Shown: positions 18,983-30,137, counted from the first letter of the stretch. The stretch: 63,547 bases of DNA from Cedecea davisae DSM 4568 (GCF_000412335.2 NZ_KE161030.1:4724128-4787674); one strand, 5' to 3'. The notes: generated by a model from the sequence alone, not told the origin. Made by a program: numbers and translations.

Positions 18983-19039
18983 GCCCAAAGCCCAGAGCGG
19001 GATCCGCTATACTAGCCGCATTCACCTGCGGGAGCCTCC

Positions 19040-19942
19040 ATGAATCAACAATATGGGCAGTTGGTTAGCCGGGCCGCGATAGCAGCGACCGCCATGGCCT
19101 TGCTGCTGCTGATCATTAAAATTTTTGCCTGGTGGTACACCGGTTCGGTCAGTATTCTGGCGGCGCTGGTGGACTCGCTGGTCGATATTGCCGCCTCGCT
19201 GACCAATCTGCTGGTGGTGCGCTATTCGCTGCAACCGGCAGATGAAGAACACACGTTCGGTCATGGCAAAGCAGAGTCGCTTGCCGCGCTTGCGCAAAGC
19301 ATGTTTATCTCAGGGTCGGCATTATTCCTGTTTTTGACAGGTATTCAGCATCTTGCCGACCCTTCCCCAATGAAGGATCCCGGTATCGGCATCGCCGTGA
19401 CGGTCGTTGCGCTGTTAAGTACCTTAATTCTGGTGACCTTTCAGCGCTGGGTGGTGCGAAAAACTCAAAGCCAGGCCGTCCGGGCAGATATGCTTCATTA
19501 TCAGTCTGATGTTATGATGAATGGCGCAATTCTTATTGCGCTGGCTCTGTCCTGGTACGGCTGGCACCGCGCGGATTCGCTGTTTGCATTGGGCATTGGC
19601 GTCTACATTTTATATAGCGCGTTGCAAATGGGTTATGAAGCCGTGCAATCGCTGCTTGATCGGGCGTTACCGGATGAGGAGCGCCAGGCTATTATCGATA
19701 TCGTGAATACGTGGCCCGGGGTAAGAGGGGCACACGATCTTCGAACGCGGCAGTCAGGGCCGACCCGCTTTATACAGCTTCATATTGAAATGGAAGATAA
19801 TTTGCCGCTGGTTCAGGCGCATATTATCGCCGAACAGGTGGAACAGGCGATCCTTCATCATTTTCCGGGGTCGGATGTCATTATCCACCAGGATCCTTGC
19901 TCGGTCGTACCGACCGGGCGACAGGGACATTTCGAGCTTTAG
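19040..19942 (+). CDS. fieF: Cation-efflux pump FieF
   Basis: FieF (YiiP) is an inner-membrane cation diffusion facilitator that exports Zn2+ and Fe2+ against protons. The 300-residue protein has six transmembrane segments; transport-site residues are in [14 protein letters not shown] (segment 2) and [11 protein letters not shown] (segment 5). The C-terminal cytoplasmic domain has the ferredoxin-like metal-binding fold, with HDLRTRQSG and VIIHQDPC. It lies between cpxP/CpxQ and pfkA, as in E. coli. Confidence 0.97.
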   Translation: MNQQYGQLVSRAAIAATAMALLLLIIKIFAWWYTGSVSILAALVDSLVDIAASLTNLLVVRYSLQPADEEHTFGHGKAESLAALAQSMFISGSALFLFLTGIQHLADPSPMKDPGIGIAVTVVALLSTLILVTFQRWVVRKTQSQAVRADMLHYQSDVMMNGAILIALALSWYGWHRADSLFALGIGVYILYSALQMGYEAVQSLLDRALPDEERQAIIDIVNTWPGVRGAHDLRTRQSGPTRFIQLHIEMEDNLPLVQAHIIAEQVEQAILHHFPGSDVIIHQDPCSVVPTGRQGHFEL

Positions 19943-20005
19943 TTTTACGTTGGAAGGTTGGTGCTAACGGGCAGTTTTTGCACAAAGTACCGCCAGTTGG
20001 CCTGA

Positions 20006-20040
20006 CCTGAATCAATTCAGCAGGAAGCCGTTGTTATACT
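20006..20040 (+). promoter_or_regulatory. pfkA promoter with Cra operator
   Basis: The near-palindrome CCTGAATCAATTCAGC (20006-20021) matches the Cra (FruR) consensus TGAAnCGnTTCA at all but one core position. A TATACT -10 element follows at 20035-20040. The operator centre falls about 35 bp before the expected start of transcription, a repressing position, in keeping with known Cra repression of pfkA. Confidence 0.75.
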
Positions 20041-20125
20041 ATTTGCTGCAGAGTCGAGGCTTCGGATTGCCCGCAGCGGTTTCCGGCACCAGGATTAATT
20101 TTGCTTTCAAAGTTCAGAGGTAGTC

Positions 20126-21088
20126 ATGATCAAAAAAATTGGTGTGTTGACGAGTGGCGGTGATGCGCCGGGCATGAATGCGGCAATTCGCGGCGTAGTG
20201 CGTGCGGCATTGTCAGAAGGTCTGGAAGTCATGGGCGTCTATGACGGCTACCTGGGCCTGTATGAAGACCGTATGGTGCAGCTGGACCGCTATAGCGTGT
20301 CCGACATGATCAACCGTGGCGGCACATTCCTGGGTTCAGCTCGCTTCCCGGAATTCCGCGACGAAAATGTTCGTGCAGTGGCTATCGATAACCTGAAAAA
20401 GCGCGGTATCGATGCGTTGGTTGTTATCGGCGGCGACGGTTCCTACCTGGGCGCGATGCGCCTGACCGAAATGGGCTTCCCGTGCATCGGCTTACCTGGC
20501 ACCATTGATAACGATATCAAAGGCACCGACTACACCATCGGCTACTTCACCGCGCTGGAAACCGTCGTTGAAGCCATTGACCGCCTGCGTGACACCTCTT
20601 CTTCCCACCAGCGTATCTCCATTGTGGAAGTGATGGGCCGTTATTGTGGCGACCTGACTCTGGCTGCGGCTATCGCCGGTGGCTGCGAGTTTGTGGTACT
20701 GCCAGAAGTAGAATTCAGCCGTGAAGATCTGGTGGCAGAAATTAAAGCCGGGATTGCCAAAGGTAAGAAACACGCGATTGTGGCTATCACCGAGCACATC
20801 TGCGACGTGGACGAGCTGGCGAAATATATCGAAACCGAAACCAAGCGTGAAACCCGCGCGACCGTTCTGGGCCACATTCAGCGTGGCGGTTCTCCGGTAG
20901 CTTACGATCGCATTCTGGCTTCCCGCATGGGTGCCTACTCTATCGAGCTGCTTTTGCAGGGCTTCGGTGGTCGTTGCGTCGGCATCCAGAATGAAAAACT
21001 GGTTCACCATGACATTATTGACGCCATCGAAAATATGAAGCGTCCATTCAAAGGTGACTGGCTGGACTGCGCTAAGAAGCTGTACTAA
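20126..21088 (+). CDS. pfkA: 6-phosphofructokinase isozyme I
   Basis: PfkA phosphorylates fructose 6-phosphate with ATP, the committed step of glycolysis; it is a tetramer activated by ADP and inhibited by PEP. The 320-residue protein shows the ATP-binding [15 protein letters not shown] and [11 protein letters not shown] motifs, the catalytic Asp in [12 protein letters not shown], and the substrate-binding block [10 protein letters not shown]. Length equals E. coli. The gene is monocistronic between a Cra-controlled promoter and a strong terminator. Confidence 0.98.
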   Translation: MIKKIGVLTSGGDAPGMNAAIRGVVRAALSEGLEVMGVYDGYLGLYEDRMVQLDRYSVSDMINRGGTFLGSARFPEFRDENVRAVAIDNLKKRGIDALVVIGGDGSYLGAMRLTEMGFPCIGLPGTIDNDIKGTDYTIGYFTALETVVEAIDRLRDTSSSHQRISIVEVMGRYCGDLTLAAAIAGGCEFVVLPEVEFSREDLVAEIKAGIAKGKKHAIVAITEHICDVDELAKYIETETKRETRATVLGHIQRGGSPVAYDRILASRMGAYSIELLLQGFGGRCVGIQNEKLVHHDIIDAIENMKRPFKGDWLDCAKKLY

Positions 21089-21103
21089 GAGTATTTTTCT
21101 CAG

Positions 21104-21128
21104 AAACCGGGCCTGGCCCGGTTTTTTT
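21104..21128 (+). terminator. pfkA terminator
   Basis: An AAACCGGGCC / GGCCCGGTTT inverted repeat ends in a run of seven T residues, 16 bp after the pfkA stop. Confidence 0.9.
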
Positions 21129-21236
21129 ATGGGTTGTTATATCTCCAAAAGTTATAGCCAATCTTTTTTTATTCTTTAATGTCAGAAATAGTTTCTGGCA
21201 CGCTGGGTTCATCAAACTTCATAAAGAGAACGAGCG

Positions 21237-22226
21237 ATGAATAAGTGGGGCGTGGGTTTAACATTACTTTTGGCTTCTGGCGGCGTGCTGGCAAAGGATA
21301 TTCAGCTACTTAACGTGTCTTACGATCCGACTCGTGAACTGTATGAAGAATATAACAAAGCGTTTAGCGCTCACTGGAAGCAGCAGACCGGCGATACCGT
21401 GACCGTGCGCCAGTCTCACGGCGGCTCCGGCAAGCAGGCGACTTCGGTTATCAACGGCATTGAGGCGGACGTTGTCACCCTCGCGCTGGCCTATGATGTT
21501 GATGCGATTGCCGAGCGTGGCCGTATCGACAAAAATTGGATCAAGCGGCTGCCGGACAACTCCGCGCCGTACACTTCCACCATCGTTTTCCTGGTGCGTA
21601 AAGGCAACCCGAAACAAATCCATGACTGGAACGACCTGATAAAACCGGGCGTCTCGGTTATTACGCCTAACCCGAAAAGCTCCGGTGGCGCACGCTGGAA
21701 CTATTTAGCCGCATGGGGTTACGCCTTGCATCACAACAATAACGATCAGGCAAAGGCTCAGGACTTCGTAAAAGCGCTGTTTAAGAACGTTGAGGTGCTG
21801 GACTCCGGCGCCCGTGGCTCGACCAATACCTTTGTAGAACGCGGGATTGGCGACGTGCTGATTGCGTGGGAAAACGAAGCGCTGTTGGCAACCAATGAAC
21901 TGGGCAAAGATAAATTCGAAATCGTGACGCCAAGTGAATCGATTCTGGCGGAGCCGACCGTCTCGGTAGTTGATAAAGTGGTTGAGAAGAAAGGCACTCA
22001 GGCGGTGGCGGAAGCCTACCTGAAGTATCTCTACTCTCCGGAAGGGCAGGAAATTGCCGCGAAAAACTACTATCGCCCGCGCGATCCTGATGTAGCGAAG
22101 AAATACGAAAAAGCGTTCCCTAAACTCAAGCTGTATACCATCGACGAAGAGTTCGGCGGCTGGACTAAGGCCCAGCAGGAACACTTCTCCAACGGCGGCA
22201 GCTTCGACCAAATCAGTAAACGTTAA
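21237..22226 (+). CDS. sbp: Periplasmic sulfate-binding protein
   Basis: Sbp binds sulfate in the periplasm and delivers it to the CysTWA ABC importer, which is encoded elsewhere. The 329-residue precursor has a signal peptide ending at GGVLAKD. Family 1 binding-protein blocks follow: [16 protein letters not shown], the SHGGSGKQ anion-binding loop near residue 65, and [17 protein letters not shown]. It is followed by its own terminator and then by an SLC13-type transporter on the same strand. Expression in relatives depends on sulfur limitation; no specific site was identified here. Confidence 0.97.
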   Translation: MNKWGVGLTLLLASGGVLAKDIQLLNVSYDPTRELYEEYNKAFSAHWKQQTGDTVTVRQSHGGSGKQATSVINGIEADVVTLALAYDVDAIAERGRIDKNWIKRLPDNSAPYTSTIVFLVRKGNPKQIHDWNDLIKPGVSVITPNPKSSGGARWNYLAAWGYALHHNNNDQAKAQDFVKALFKNVEVLDSGARGSTNTFVERGIGDVLIAWENEALLATNELGKDKFEIVTPSESILAEPTVSVVDKVVEKKGTQAVAEAYLKYLYSPEGQEIAAKNYYRPRDPDVAKKYEKAFPKLKLYTIDEEFGGWTKAQQEHFSNGGSFDQISKR

Positions 22227-22230
22227 TCAG

Positions 22231-22254
22231 AATGGCCCTGCGGGGCCATTTTTG
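22231..22254 (+). terminator. sbp terminator
   Basis: An AATGGCC / GGCCATT stem with a CTGCG loop is followed by TTTTTG, directly after the sbp stop; it separates sbp from the downstream transporter. Confidence 0.85.
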
Positions 22255-22325
22255 TTTCCATCGCCTTACATTTACTCGCTGAATATCTTCCCGTAGAGTG
22301 CTGAAAAACTCTACAGGAGACAGGT

Positions 22326-23630
22326 ATGTCACTCTGGTTTTCAGACCCACTTTTCCTGCCCGGAATGATTGTGCTGGTGACTATCATCCTTTGGGCGACA
22401 TCGGCCCTGCCTGAATACCTCACTGCTCTGCTGTTTTTTGCCGCCGCGATGGTGGCAAAGATTGCTCCTGCCGGGGTTATCTTTAGCGGCTTTGCCTCTT
22501 CCGCTTTCTGGCTGGTATTCAGCGGTTTTGTGTTGGGAATTGCGATTCGTAAAACCGGCCTTGCCGACAGGGTCGCCCGTGCGCTTTCCGCCCGGCTTAC
22601 CGACTCCTGGCTCCATATGGTTGGCAGCGTGGTACTGCTTAGCTACGCGCTGGCTTTTGTCATGCCTTCTAATATGGGGCGAATTGCCCTGCTGATGCCG
22701 ATTGTTGCCGCCATGGCCAGGCGAGCCGCTATTGGTGAGGGGACCCGAGCCTGGTACGGTCTGGCGCTGGCCGTGGGGTTTGGGACATTCCAGCTTTCAG
22801 CAACGATTTTGCCCGCTAACGTCCCTAATCTGGTAATGAGCGGCGCCGCAGAGGGCTCTTACGGTCTGCATCTCAATTATCTGCCTTACCTGCTGCTGCA
22901 TACGCCGGTGCTGGGCATTATTAAAGGACTAATACTGATTGGCCTTATCTGCTGGCTATTTCCCGGCAGGCCTCAGCCGCCGCAGCATATTGAGCATCCG
23001 GAGCCGATGAGCTTTGATGAGAAGCGTCTGGCGTGGCTGCTCGCCATAGTTCTTGGTCTGTGGGTAACGGAAAGCTGGCACGGCATTGGTCCGGCATGGA
23101 TAGGGCTGGTGGCCGCCTGTATTACCCTGCTGCCGCGTATCGGGTTTATTACAAGTGAGGAGTTTGCCAGCGGGGTAAATGTGCGGACCTGTTTCTATGT
23201 GGCGGGCATTCTGGCTCTGGCAACTACGGTTACGCATATCGGGCTTGGCGCTATCGTGGGTGAAAAACTGATGGCGATAATGCCGCTGGATGCGGATAAA
23301 CCTTTTACCAGTTTTGCCGCGCTGACCGGCATTACCAGCCTGCTCAACTTTATCGTTACCGCCAACGGGGTGCCTGCGCTGTACACCACTTTTGCCGAAA
23401 GTTTCTCTCAGGCAACCGGGTTCCCGCTGCTGTCGGTCATTATGATTCAGGTTCTGGGATATTCCACGCCGCTGCTGCCGTATATGGCCTCGCCGATTGT
23501 GGTGGCGATGGGGCTGGGGAAGGTTCCTGCGAAAGAGGGAATGAAGCTGTGCCTGGCGCTGGCCGTCGTGACATTTCTGCTGCTTTTGCCGCTGGACTAC
23601 GGTTGGTTCCGGCTGTTGCATAAGCTATAA
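22326..23630 (+). CDS. SLC13/DASS-family (ion transporter superfamily) permease, substrate unknown
   Basis: The 434-residue protein has about ten to twelve hydrophobic helices arranged as two similar halves, each with a re-entrant region, as in the DASS / ion transporter superfamily. A well-placed AGGAGA precedes the ATG. Each half of a typical dicarboxylate or sulfate symporter carries a Ser-Asn-Thr motif at the substrate site; here the corresponding places read PSNMGRIALLMP near residue 118 and TANGVPALYTTF near residue 343, so both are altered. A third conserved-looking block is LPANVPNLVMSG. The substrate may therefore not be a dicarboxylate. It has its own gap and RBS after the sbp terminator. 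In E. coli cdh occupies this place. Its neighbour being a sulfate-binding protein hints at an inorganic anion or sulfonate, but that is only context. Confidence 0.85.
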   Translation: MSLWFSDPLFLPGMIVLVTIILWATSALPEYLTALLFFAAAMVAKIAPAGVIFSGFASSAFWLVFSGFVLGIAIRKTGLADRVARALSARLTDSWLHMVGSVVLLSYALAFVMPSNMGRIALLMPIVAAMARRAAIGEGTRAWYGLALAVGFGTFQLSATILPANVPNLVMSGAAEGSYGLHLNYLPYLLLHTPVLGIIKGLILIGLICWLFPGRPQPPQHIEHPEPMSFDEKRLAWLLAIVLGLWVTESWHGIGPAWIGLVAACITLLPRIGFITSEEFASGVNVRTCFYVAGILALATTVTHIGLGAIVGEKLMAIMPLDADKPFTSFAALTGITSLLNFIVTANGVPALYTTFAESFSQATGFPLLSVIMIQVLGYSTPLLPYMASPIVVAMGLGKVPAKEGMKLCLALAVVTFLLLLPLDYGWFRLLHKL

Positions 23631-23632
23631 AA

Positions 23633-23657
23633 AAACGGCTCCGCAAGCGGAGCCGTT
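23633..23657. terminator. Bidirectional terminator between the SLC13 gene and tpiA
   Basis: A perfect 11- to 12-bp stem (AAACGGCTCCGC / GCGGAGCCGTTT) sits between convergent stop codons, with A residues on the left and T-rich sequence on the right. Confidence 0.9.
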
Positions 23658-23677
23658 TCGTTTAATCGAGTGCGGGA

Positions 23678-24445
23678 TTACGCTTTTTTCGCTTCAGCCG
23701 CAGCTTTAACGATAACGGCGAAGGCGTCGGCTTTCAGAGAAGCACCGCCAACCAGCGCGCCGTCGATATCCGGCTGAGCGAACAGCTCGGCTGCGTTTTT
23801 ATCGTTAACGGAACCGCCGTACTGGATGATCACTTGCTCAGCCACTTTAGCGTCAGCTTTAGCAATGTGGTCACGAATGAATTTGTGTACCGCCTGAGCC
23901 TGAGCTGGGGTAGCAGATTTGCCGGTACCGATTGCCCAAATTGGTTCGTAAGCGATAACCGCGCCTTCGAAAGCAGCCGCGCCCTGAGTCTTCAGAACGG
24001 CGTCAATCTGGCGAGCACAAACTTCTTCAGTTTTGCCGGCTTCGTTTTCTGCTTCGGTTTCACCGATGCACAGAACCGGAGTCAGGCCAGCTTCTTTCAG
24101 CACGGCGAATTTCTTCGCGATGAACTCATCAGACTCTGCGTGGTAAGTACGACGCTCGGAGTGGCCGATGATGATGTATTTAGCGCCGATATCTTTCAGC
24201 ATTTCTGCGGAAACTTCACCGGTGAACGCGCCGGACAGGTTCACGTCAACGTTCTGCGCGCCAAGAATGATGTGGCTACCGGAAGCAGCGTGTTTTGCCA
24301 GGTCCAGATACATAGTTGGTGGGGCAATAGCTACGCCACAGCCGTCAACGCCGGACAGCTCTTTACGCAGGTTGGCGATAAGCTCGTGAACCATGTGTTT
24401 GCTGCCGTTCAGTTTCCAGTTACCCATCACTAAAGGATGTCGCAT
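23678..24445 (-). CDS. tpiA: Triose-phosphate isomerase
   Basis: TpiA interconverts dihydroxyacetone phosphate and glyceraldehyde 3-phosphate. The start [15 protein letters not shown] is chosen by family fit and gives 255 residues; an upstream ATG would add eight unrelated residues. Active-site residues are visible: Lys in GNWKLNGS, His in IIGHSERR, Glu in [11 protein letters not shown], and the phosphate-gripping loop GGSVNDKN. The gene is monocistronic and convergent with the SLC13 gene. Confidence 0.98.
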   Translation of the reverse strand: MRHPLVMGNWKLNGSKHMVHELIANLRKELSGVDGCGVAIAPPTMYLDLAKHAASGSHIILGAQNVDVNLSGAFTGEVSAEMLKDIGAKYIIIGHSERRTYHAESDEFIAKKFAVLKEAGLTPVLCIGETEAENEAGKTEEVCARQIDAVLKTQGAAAFEGAVIAYEPIWAIGTGKSATPAQAQAVHKFIRDHIAKADAKVAEQVIIQYGGSVNDKNAAELFAQPDIDGALVGGASLKADAFAVIVKAAAEAKKA

Positions 24446-24553
24446 TTTAATTCTCCACGCGGTAAGCAATAAAAAGAATCACTGCCCTATGGGCAGCTTG
24501 GTCTGTGAAACAGTATAGAGATCCAACGGGCGAAAGGCTTTGCTTTTTGTCAT

Positions 24554-25153
24554 TTATTCGCCGTTGTTTAGCGCCTCAGATAGCGCCAGCTTAATCGGTT
24601 CAACCGCGAAGGTAAGCCCCTTTTCGCCGTTATCCGCTACAACATAGCGAATGGCGCCGTCGTTCTGCGAAAAATAGCGTTTATTCTTGCCGTCGCTCAG
24701 TAATTTGGTCAGTTTTTGCTGGCTCTGTGCTTTTGAAAGCGAAGGCGTGAAGCTACGAATAATCGCGGCCATATACTCCAGCGCTTTGCCGCGAGCGGCC
24801 TTTTGTTCCGGGCCCTGAATCGGCAGCCAGGTTATCTGTATCGATTTAACCTTAAGCGTTCCGCGCTCCAGCGCCGCCGAGGCGTAGAGGTTTTCGTTGA
24901 TCTTGGTCGCGGCTCGCGTCAGGTTAGCTTTATCGCGGCTGTTTTCAACGGCGCGAAACTCGTTTAACGGCAACGAAGGATTATCGATATTGAATTTGCC
25001 GCGAAACTGGGTAATGGTCAGATCGAACGTTGGGGCGCCCGGCAGCAGGTAAGGCGCGGCCGGGAGCTGAGAAGCCGTATCTGACGGAGGATCCGCCCGG
25101 CTCACCGCCAGAGGCAGCGCCAGCAGCACGAGGGCAGGTAGCAGATATTTCAT
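24554..25153 (-). CDS. yiiQ: DUF1454 family exported protein YiiQ
   Basis: The start at 25153 (MKYLLPALVLLALPLAVSRAD) is chosen because it begins a clear signal peptide with cleavage near SRA-DP and is preceded by GGAG; it gives 199 residues, the family size. A longer in-frame extension upstream overlaps the divergent yiiR gene and looks non-coding. The mature protein is an uncharacterised periplasmic DUF1454 protein. No catalytic motif is evident. It lies between tpiA and the divergent yiiR, as in E. coli. Confidence 0.92.
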   Translation of the reverse strand: MKYLLPALVLLALPLAVSRADPPSDTASQLPAAPYLLPGAPTFDLTITQFRGKFNIDNPSLPLNEFRAVENSRDKANLTRAATKINENLYASAALERGTLKVKSIQITWLPIQGPEQKAARGKALEYMAAIIRSFTPSLSKAQSQQKLTKLLSDGKNKRYFSQNDGAIRYVVADNGEKGLTFAVEPIKLALSEALNNGE

Positions 25154-25268
25154 CGACACACTTCTCCTGTAATTTGTCTTCCCGATTAAATCGGCAATCC
25201 GTTGGCTTGTCAAAACGGGTCGCGACCAGGGTACACTACGCCGCGATAAAATAATAAGGACCTTACCC

Positions 25269-25688
25269 ATGACCATACAGCAATGGTTGTTCTCTTTTAA
25301 AGGGCGCATTGGGCGCCGCGATTTTTGGATCTGGATTGGGGCCTGGATTATCGGCCTGATTATTCTGTTTACCCTGGCAGGGGCGGAAATCATGCCTTAC
25401 TCCACGGCGGGCTTCTTCCTCACCGGTTCGCTTATTCCGACTGCCGCGGTTATCGTCAAGCGGCTGCACGACAGGGATAAAAAAGGCTGGTGGGCGCTGC
25501 TGTTCATTCCTGCGTGGCTTCTGCTGGCAGGGAACTGGGAGACCTTTGGTACTTTGTGGCAGTGGGGGCTTGGGCGCTTCATCCCGACGTTGATTCTGGT
25601 GATGGTCATCATGGACCTGGGCGCGTTTATTGGCACCCAGGGCGAGAATCGCTTTGGTAAAGAGACCAGCGAAGTTAAATTCCGCTGA
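25269..25688 (+). CDS. yiiR: DUF805 family inner-membrane protein YiiR
   Basis: The 139-residue protein has three to four transmembrane segments and the DUF805 hallmarks: an N-terminal WLFSFKGRIGRRDFW (aromatic, then GRxxRxxFW) and a central VKRLHDRDKKGWWAL loop. Its function is not known. It is preceded by a suitable purine-rich site and ends 1 bp before the convergent fpr stop. In E. coli yiiS and uspD lie between yiiR and fpr; they are absent here. Confidence 0.92.
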   Translation: MTIQQWLFSFKGRIGRRDFWIWIGAWIIGLIILFTLAGAEIMPYSTAGFFLTGSLIPTAAVIVKRLHDRDKKGWWALLFIPAWLLLAGNWETFGTLWQWGLGRFIPTLILVMVIMDLGAFIGTQGENRFGKETSEVKFR

Positions 25689-25689
25689 A

Positions 25690-26436
25690 TTACCAGTAAT
25701 GCTCCGCAGTCATATGGCCCGGTCGGCGACGCAGATGTTTGCTCATCTGCCGGGTATCTTTCAGTAGTTGCTGGGTATCACGCACCATCTGCGGGTTACC
25801 GCACAGCATCACATGGCTGGTTTCGGTATCCATCGGCAGGCCGACAGCCTTTTCAAGCTCCCCGCTTTCAATCAGCGCCGGTACGCGTCCGGTGAGAGAG
25901 CCGGATACCGTTTCGCGGCTAACCACGGTCTGAACACGTACTTTGCCCTGATAACGTTCCTGTAGCTCCAGCATTAGCGGCAGATAGCTTAAATCGCTGG
26001 CGTAGCGCACGGCGTGAAGCAGCACGATATTTTCAAAGCGCTCAAGGTCTTTGCCTTCCTGGAGAATAGACAGATAGGGGCCGAGCGCGGTGCCGGTCGC
26101 CAGCATCCACAGCGTTTTGCAGTCGGGAATTTCTTCGAGGACGAAGAACCCGGCGGCCTCGCTTACCAGCTGAACTTCATCGCCGGGCCGCAGGGCGTGC
26201 AGGCGTGGGCTGAGTTTACCCTCCGGCACGGTGACCAGATAGAATTCGAGGTCGGGATTACTCGGGGCGTTGACGTAGGAGTAGGCACGCTGCACGCGCT
26301 CGCCGTCTATCTCTAACCCAAGCTTGGTAAACTGCCCGGCCGTAAACGGGGGGACCGGGGCGTGAACCGTCAGGCTAAAGAGAGAATCTGTCCAGTTTTG
26401 AACCCGGGTGACTTTACCTGTAACCCAATCCGCCAT
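25690..26436 (-). CDS. fpr: Flavodoxin/ferredoxin-NADP+ reductase
   Basis: Fpr passes electrons from NADPH to flavodoxin or ferredoxin. The start MADWVTGKVTRVQNW gives 248 residues, matching E. coli; an upstream ATG would add 21 unrelated residues. The FAD-binding motif RAYSYVNAP near residue 50, the GTALGPYLSILQ NADP-binding segment, the CGNPQM motif and the terminal EHYW, whose Trp stacks on FAD, are all present. E. coli fpr is induced by SoxS; I did not identify a soxbox with confidence. It follows glpX on the same strand after about 100 bp. Confidence 0.98.
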   Translation of the reverse strand: MADWVTGKVTRVQNWTDSLFSLTVHAPVPPFTAGQFTKLGLEIDGERVQRAYSYVNAPSNPDLEFYLVTVPEGKLSPRLHALRPGDEVQLVSEAAGFFVLEEIPDCKTLWMLATGTALGPYLSILQEGKDLERFENIVLLHAVRYASDLSYLPLMLELQERYQGKVRVQTVVSRETVSGSLTGRVPALIESGELEKAVGLPMDTETSHVMLCGNPQMVRDTQQLLKDTRQMSKHLRRRPGHMTAEHYW

Positions 26437-26535
26437 GTTGCTCTCCAGTCGTTGCTTTTTGCCTATCTTCACCAGGTTGCAGAGACATTTCCAGCCCAAA
26501 CGAGCCGGAAAGCTCGAACCAACAAATGAGAAGCG

Positions 26536-27546
26536 TTACAGAATATGCTTCTGTACTTCGGTATCTTTACGATCGAGATAATGAATCGACTGAATGCGGC
26601 GGATGGTACGGGATTTGCCGCGGATCAGCAGGGTTTCGGTGGTTGCCATGTTGCCTTTGCGGGTGATCCCGTCCAGCAGGTCGCCTTTGGTGATACCGGT
26701 GGCGGAGAAGATAACGTTGTCATTGCGAGCCATTTCGTCGAGCGCTAATACCCGTCCGGCCTCAATGCCCATTGCTTTGCAGCGCGCCAGCTCCTTTTCG
26801 CCGATGCGGCGATTCTCTTCGCTGTCGCCTTTTACGTGATGGCGAGCCAGCAGGCGGCCCTGCATGTCGCCGTCCAGCGCGCGGATCACCGCCGCGGAAA
26901 CAACACCTTCCGGTGCGCCGCCGACGCCATACAGCACGTCCACTTCGCTATCCGGCATGCAGGTCAAAATGGATGCGGCTACGTCGCCGTCGGGAATGGC
27001 AAATACGCGCACGCCCAGTTGCTGCATTTCTTTAATCGTCGCATCGTGGCGAGGTTTAGCCAGAATGGTGACCGTCAGTTCGCTAAGCGGCTTGTTCAGC
27101 GCGGCGGCAATATTGCGCAGGTTGTCGCTAAGGCTGAGATTAAGGTCGATAGCGCCTTTGGCTCCCGGGCCGACAATCAGCTTCTCCATATACATATCGG
27201 GCGCGTTGAGGAAGGTGCCCTTATCGCCGACGGCTAGTACGGCCAGAGCGTTGGCCTGGCCCATTGCCGTCATGCGTGTGCCTTCAATTGGGTCTACGGC
27301 AATATCTACCGCGTCGCCTTTTCCGGTGCCGACTTTCTCGCCGATGTAGAGCATTGGCGCTTCGTCGATTTCCCCTTCGCCGATGACAATCTCACCGTCG
27401 ATATTGATTTGGTTTAACACGATACGCATTGCTTTTACGGCCGCGCCGTCGGCGACGTTTTTATCGCCCCGGCCAAGCCATTTGTAGCCAGCAAGCGCTG
27501 CGGCTTCGGTCACGCGGGAAAATTCGATGGCAAGTTCTCGTTTCAT
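26536..27546 (-). CDS. glpX: Fructose-1,6-bisphosphatase class II GlpX
   Basis: GlpX hydrolyses fructose 1,6-bisphosphate in gluconeogenesis, which suits growth on glycerol. The start MKRELAIEFSRVTEAAA gives 336 residues. Metal and substrate motifs of the class II family are seen: IGEGEIDEAPML near residue 57, VDPIEGTRMTAMG near residue 85 and GVGGAPEGVVSAA. It is downstream of glpK, separated by 119 bp with a strong hairpin, so its share of glpF-promoter transcription may be reduced. Confidence 0.98.
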   Translation of the reverse strand: MKRELAIEFSRVTEAAALAGYKWLGRGDKNVADGAAVKAMRIVLNQINIDGEIVIGEGEIDEAPMLYIGEKVGTGKGDAVDIAVDPIEGTRMTAMGQANALAVLAVGDKGTFLNAPDMYMEKLIVGPGAKGAIDLNLSLSDNLRNIAAALNKPLSELTVTILAKPRHDATIKEMQQLGVRVFAIPDGDVAASILTCMPDSEVDVLYGVGGAPEGVVSAAVIRALDGDMQGRLLARHHVKGDSEENRRIGEKELARCKAMGIEAGRVLALDEMARNDNVIFSATGITKGDLLDGITRKGNMATTETLLIRGKSRTIRRIQSIHYLDRKDTEVQKHIL

Positions 27547-27633
27547 AGCAGACTCATTTAGCAAACAGAATTGCCGGGGAGTTTAGCACAGGCGGGGAAG
27601 GGGGCGGGAAACCGCCGGGCAGGGCAGCTAATG

Positions 27634-27659
27634 AAAAAGGCCCCTGAGAGGGGCCTTTT
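27634..27659 (-). terminator. Terminator after glpK, before glpX
   Basis: On the minus strand AAAAGGCCCCT / AGGGGCCTTTTT forms a strong stem with a T-run, 7 bp after the glpK stop. Symmetry would allow function on both strands. Confidence 0.85.
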
Positions 27660-27665
27660 GAGAGA

Positions 27666-29195
<1,530 letters not shown>

Positions 29196-29201
29196 TCAGT
29201 A

Positions 29202-30056
29202 TTACAGTGCTTTTTGCTGAGTGGTCGCCTTGCTGTCCGGTTTATCTTCTTCGACAACGCAGACATCGCAAGGAAGGTGGCGGCCAATCAATTTACGGTA
29301 ACCGAATGCGCCAAGCGACGCGCCGACGATTGGAGCAAACAGCGGCACCAGGAAGTAAGGAATATCTTTCCCGCCGGTGAAGGCTACGTCGCCCCAGCCT
29401 GCCAGCCATGCGAAGGTTTTCGGCCCAAGGTCACGAGCCGGGTTCATCGCAAACCCCGTCAGTGGCCCCATAGAGGCGCCGATAACCGCAATCAGCAGGC
29501 CAATCAGTAGCGGAGCCAGCGGGCCACGCGGCACGCCGTTGCCGTCATCGGTCAGGGCGAGGATCACGCCCATCAGAATAGCGGTAATCACCATCTCTAC
29601 GGCAAACGCCTGCACAAAGTTAATGTGCGGGTTTGGATAGGTGGAGAAGATACCGGCTAAATCCAGGCTTTCTACGCTGCCGCGAACCATATGATGCGTC
29701 TGCTCATAATCGAAGAACAGATTGTAATACAAGCCATAAACCAACGCTGCGGCGCAAAACGCGCCAAGGAATTGTGAAATAATAAACGGCACGACTTTGC
29801 GTCCGTCAAAACAGGCGAACAGCCATAGTGCAATCGTCACCGCCGGGTTAAGATGTGCGCCAGATACCCCTGCGGTCATATAGATAGCCATCGCTACCCC
29901 TAAGCCCCAGATGATACTGATTTCCCACTGCCCGAAGGTGGCTCCTGCCACTTTCAATGCAGCAACACATCCCACACCGAAGAAAATCAACAACGCGGTA
30001 CCCATGAATTCGGCGATGCACTGGCCTTTTAAGGTTGTTGTAGCTGTCTGACTCAT
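29202..30056 (-). CDS. glpF: Glycerol facilitator GlpF (aquaglyceroporin)
   Basis: GlpF is an inner-membrane channel of the MIP family that lets glycerol enter by diffusion. The 284-residue protein has six membrane helices and two half-helices with the NPA-type motifs HLNPAVTIALW and FAMNPARDLGP; the second includes the selectivity-filter Arg. The start MSQTATTTLKGQC is preceded by TTCAGGACC. It heads glpFK behind a regulatory region with GlpR-like sites. Confidence 0.98.
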   Translation of the reverse strand: MSQTATTTLKGQCIAEFMGTALLIFFGVGCVAALKVAGATFGQWEISIIWGLGVAMAIYMTAGVSGAHLNPAVTIALWLFACFDGRKVVPFIISQFLGAFCAAALVYGLYYNLFFDYEQTHHMVRGSVESLDLAGIFSTYPNPHINFVQAFAVEMVITAILMGVILALTDDGNGVPRGPLAPLLIGLLIAVIGASMGPLTGFAMNPARDLGPKTFAWLAGWGDVAFTGGKDIPYFLVPLFAPIVGASLGAFGYRKLIGRHLPCDVCVVEEDKPDSKATTQQKAL

Positions 30057-30137
30057 AGTCGGGTCCTGAAGGCAAATTGATGATTATTGTTAGTCGAGCG
30101 TCCTTGCCACCCTTTATGCCATGTAGGCACGGTGTTA

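Noticed and set aside
25154..25393. 80-codon N-terminal extension of yiiQ
   Set aside because: It overlaps the divergent yiiR start region and precedes a perfect signal peptide at 25153, so the short start is used.
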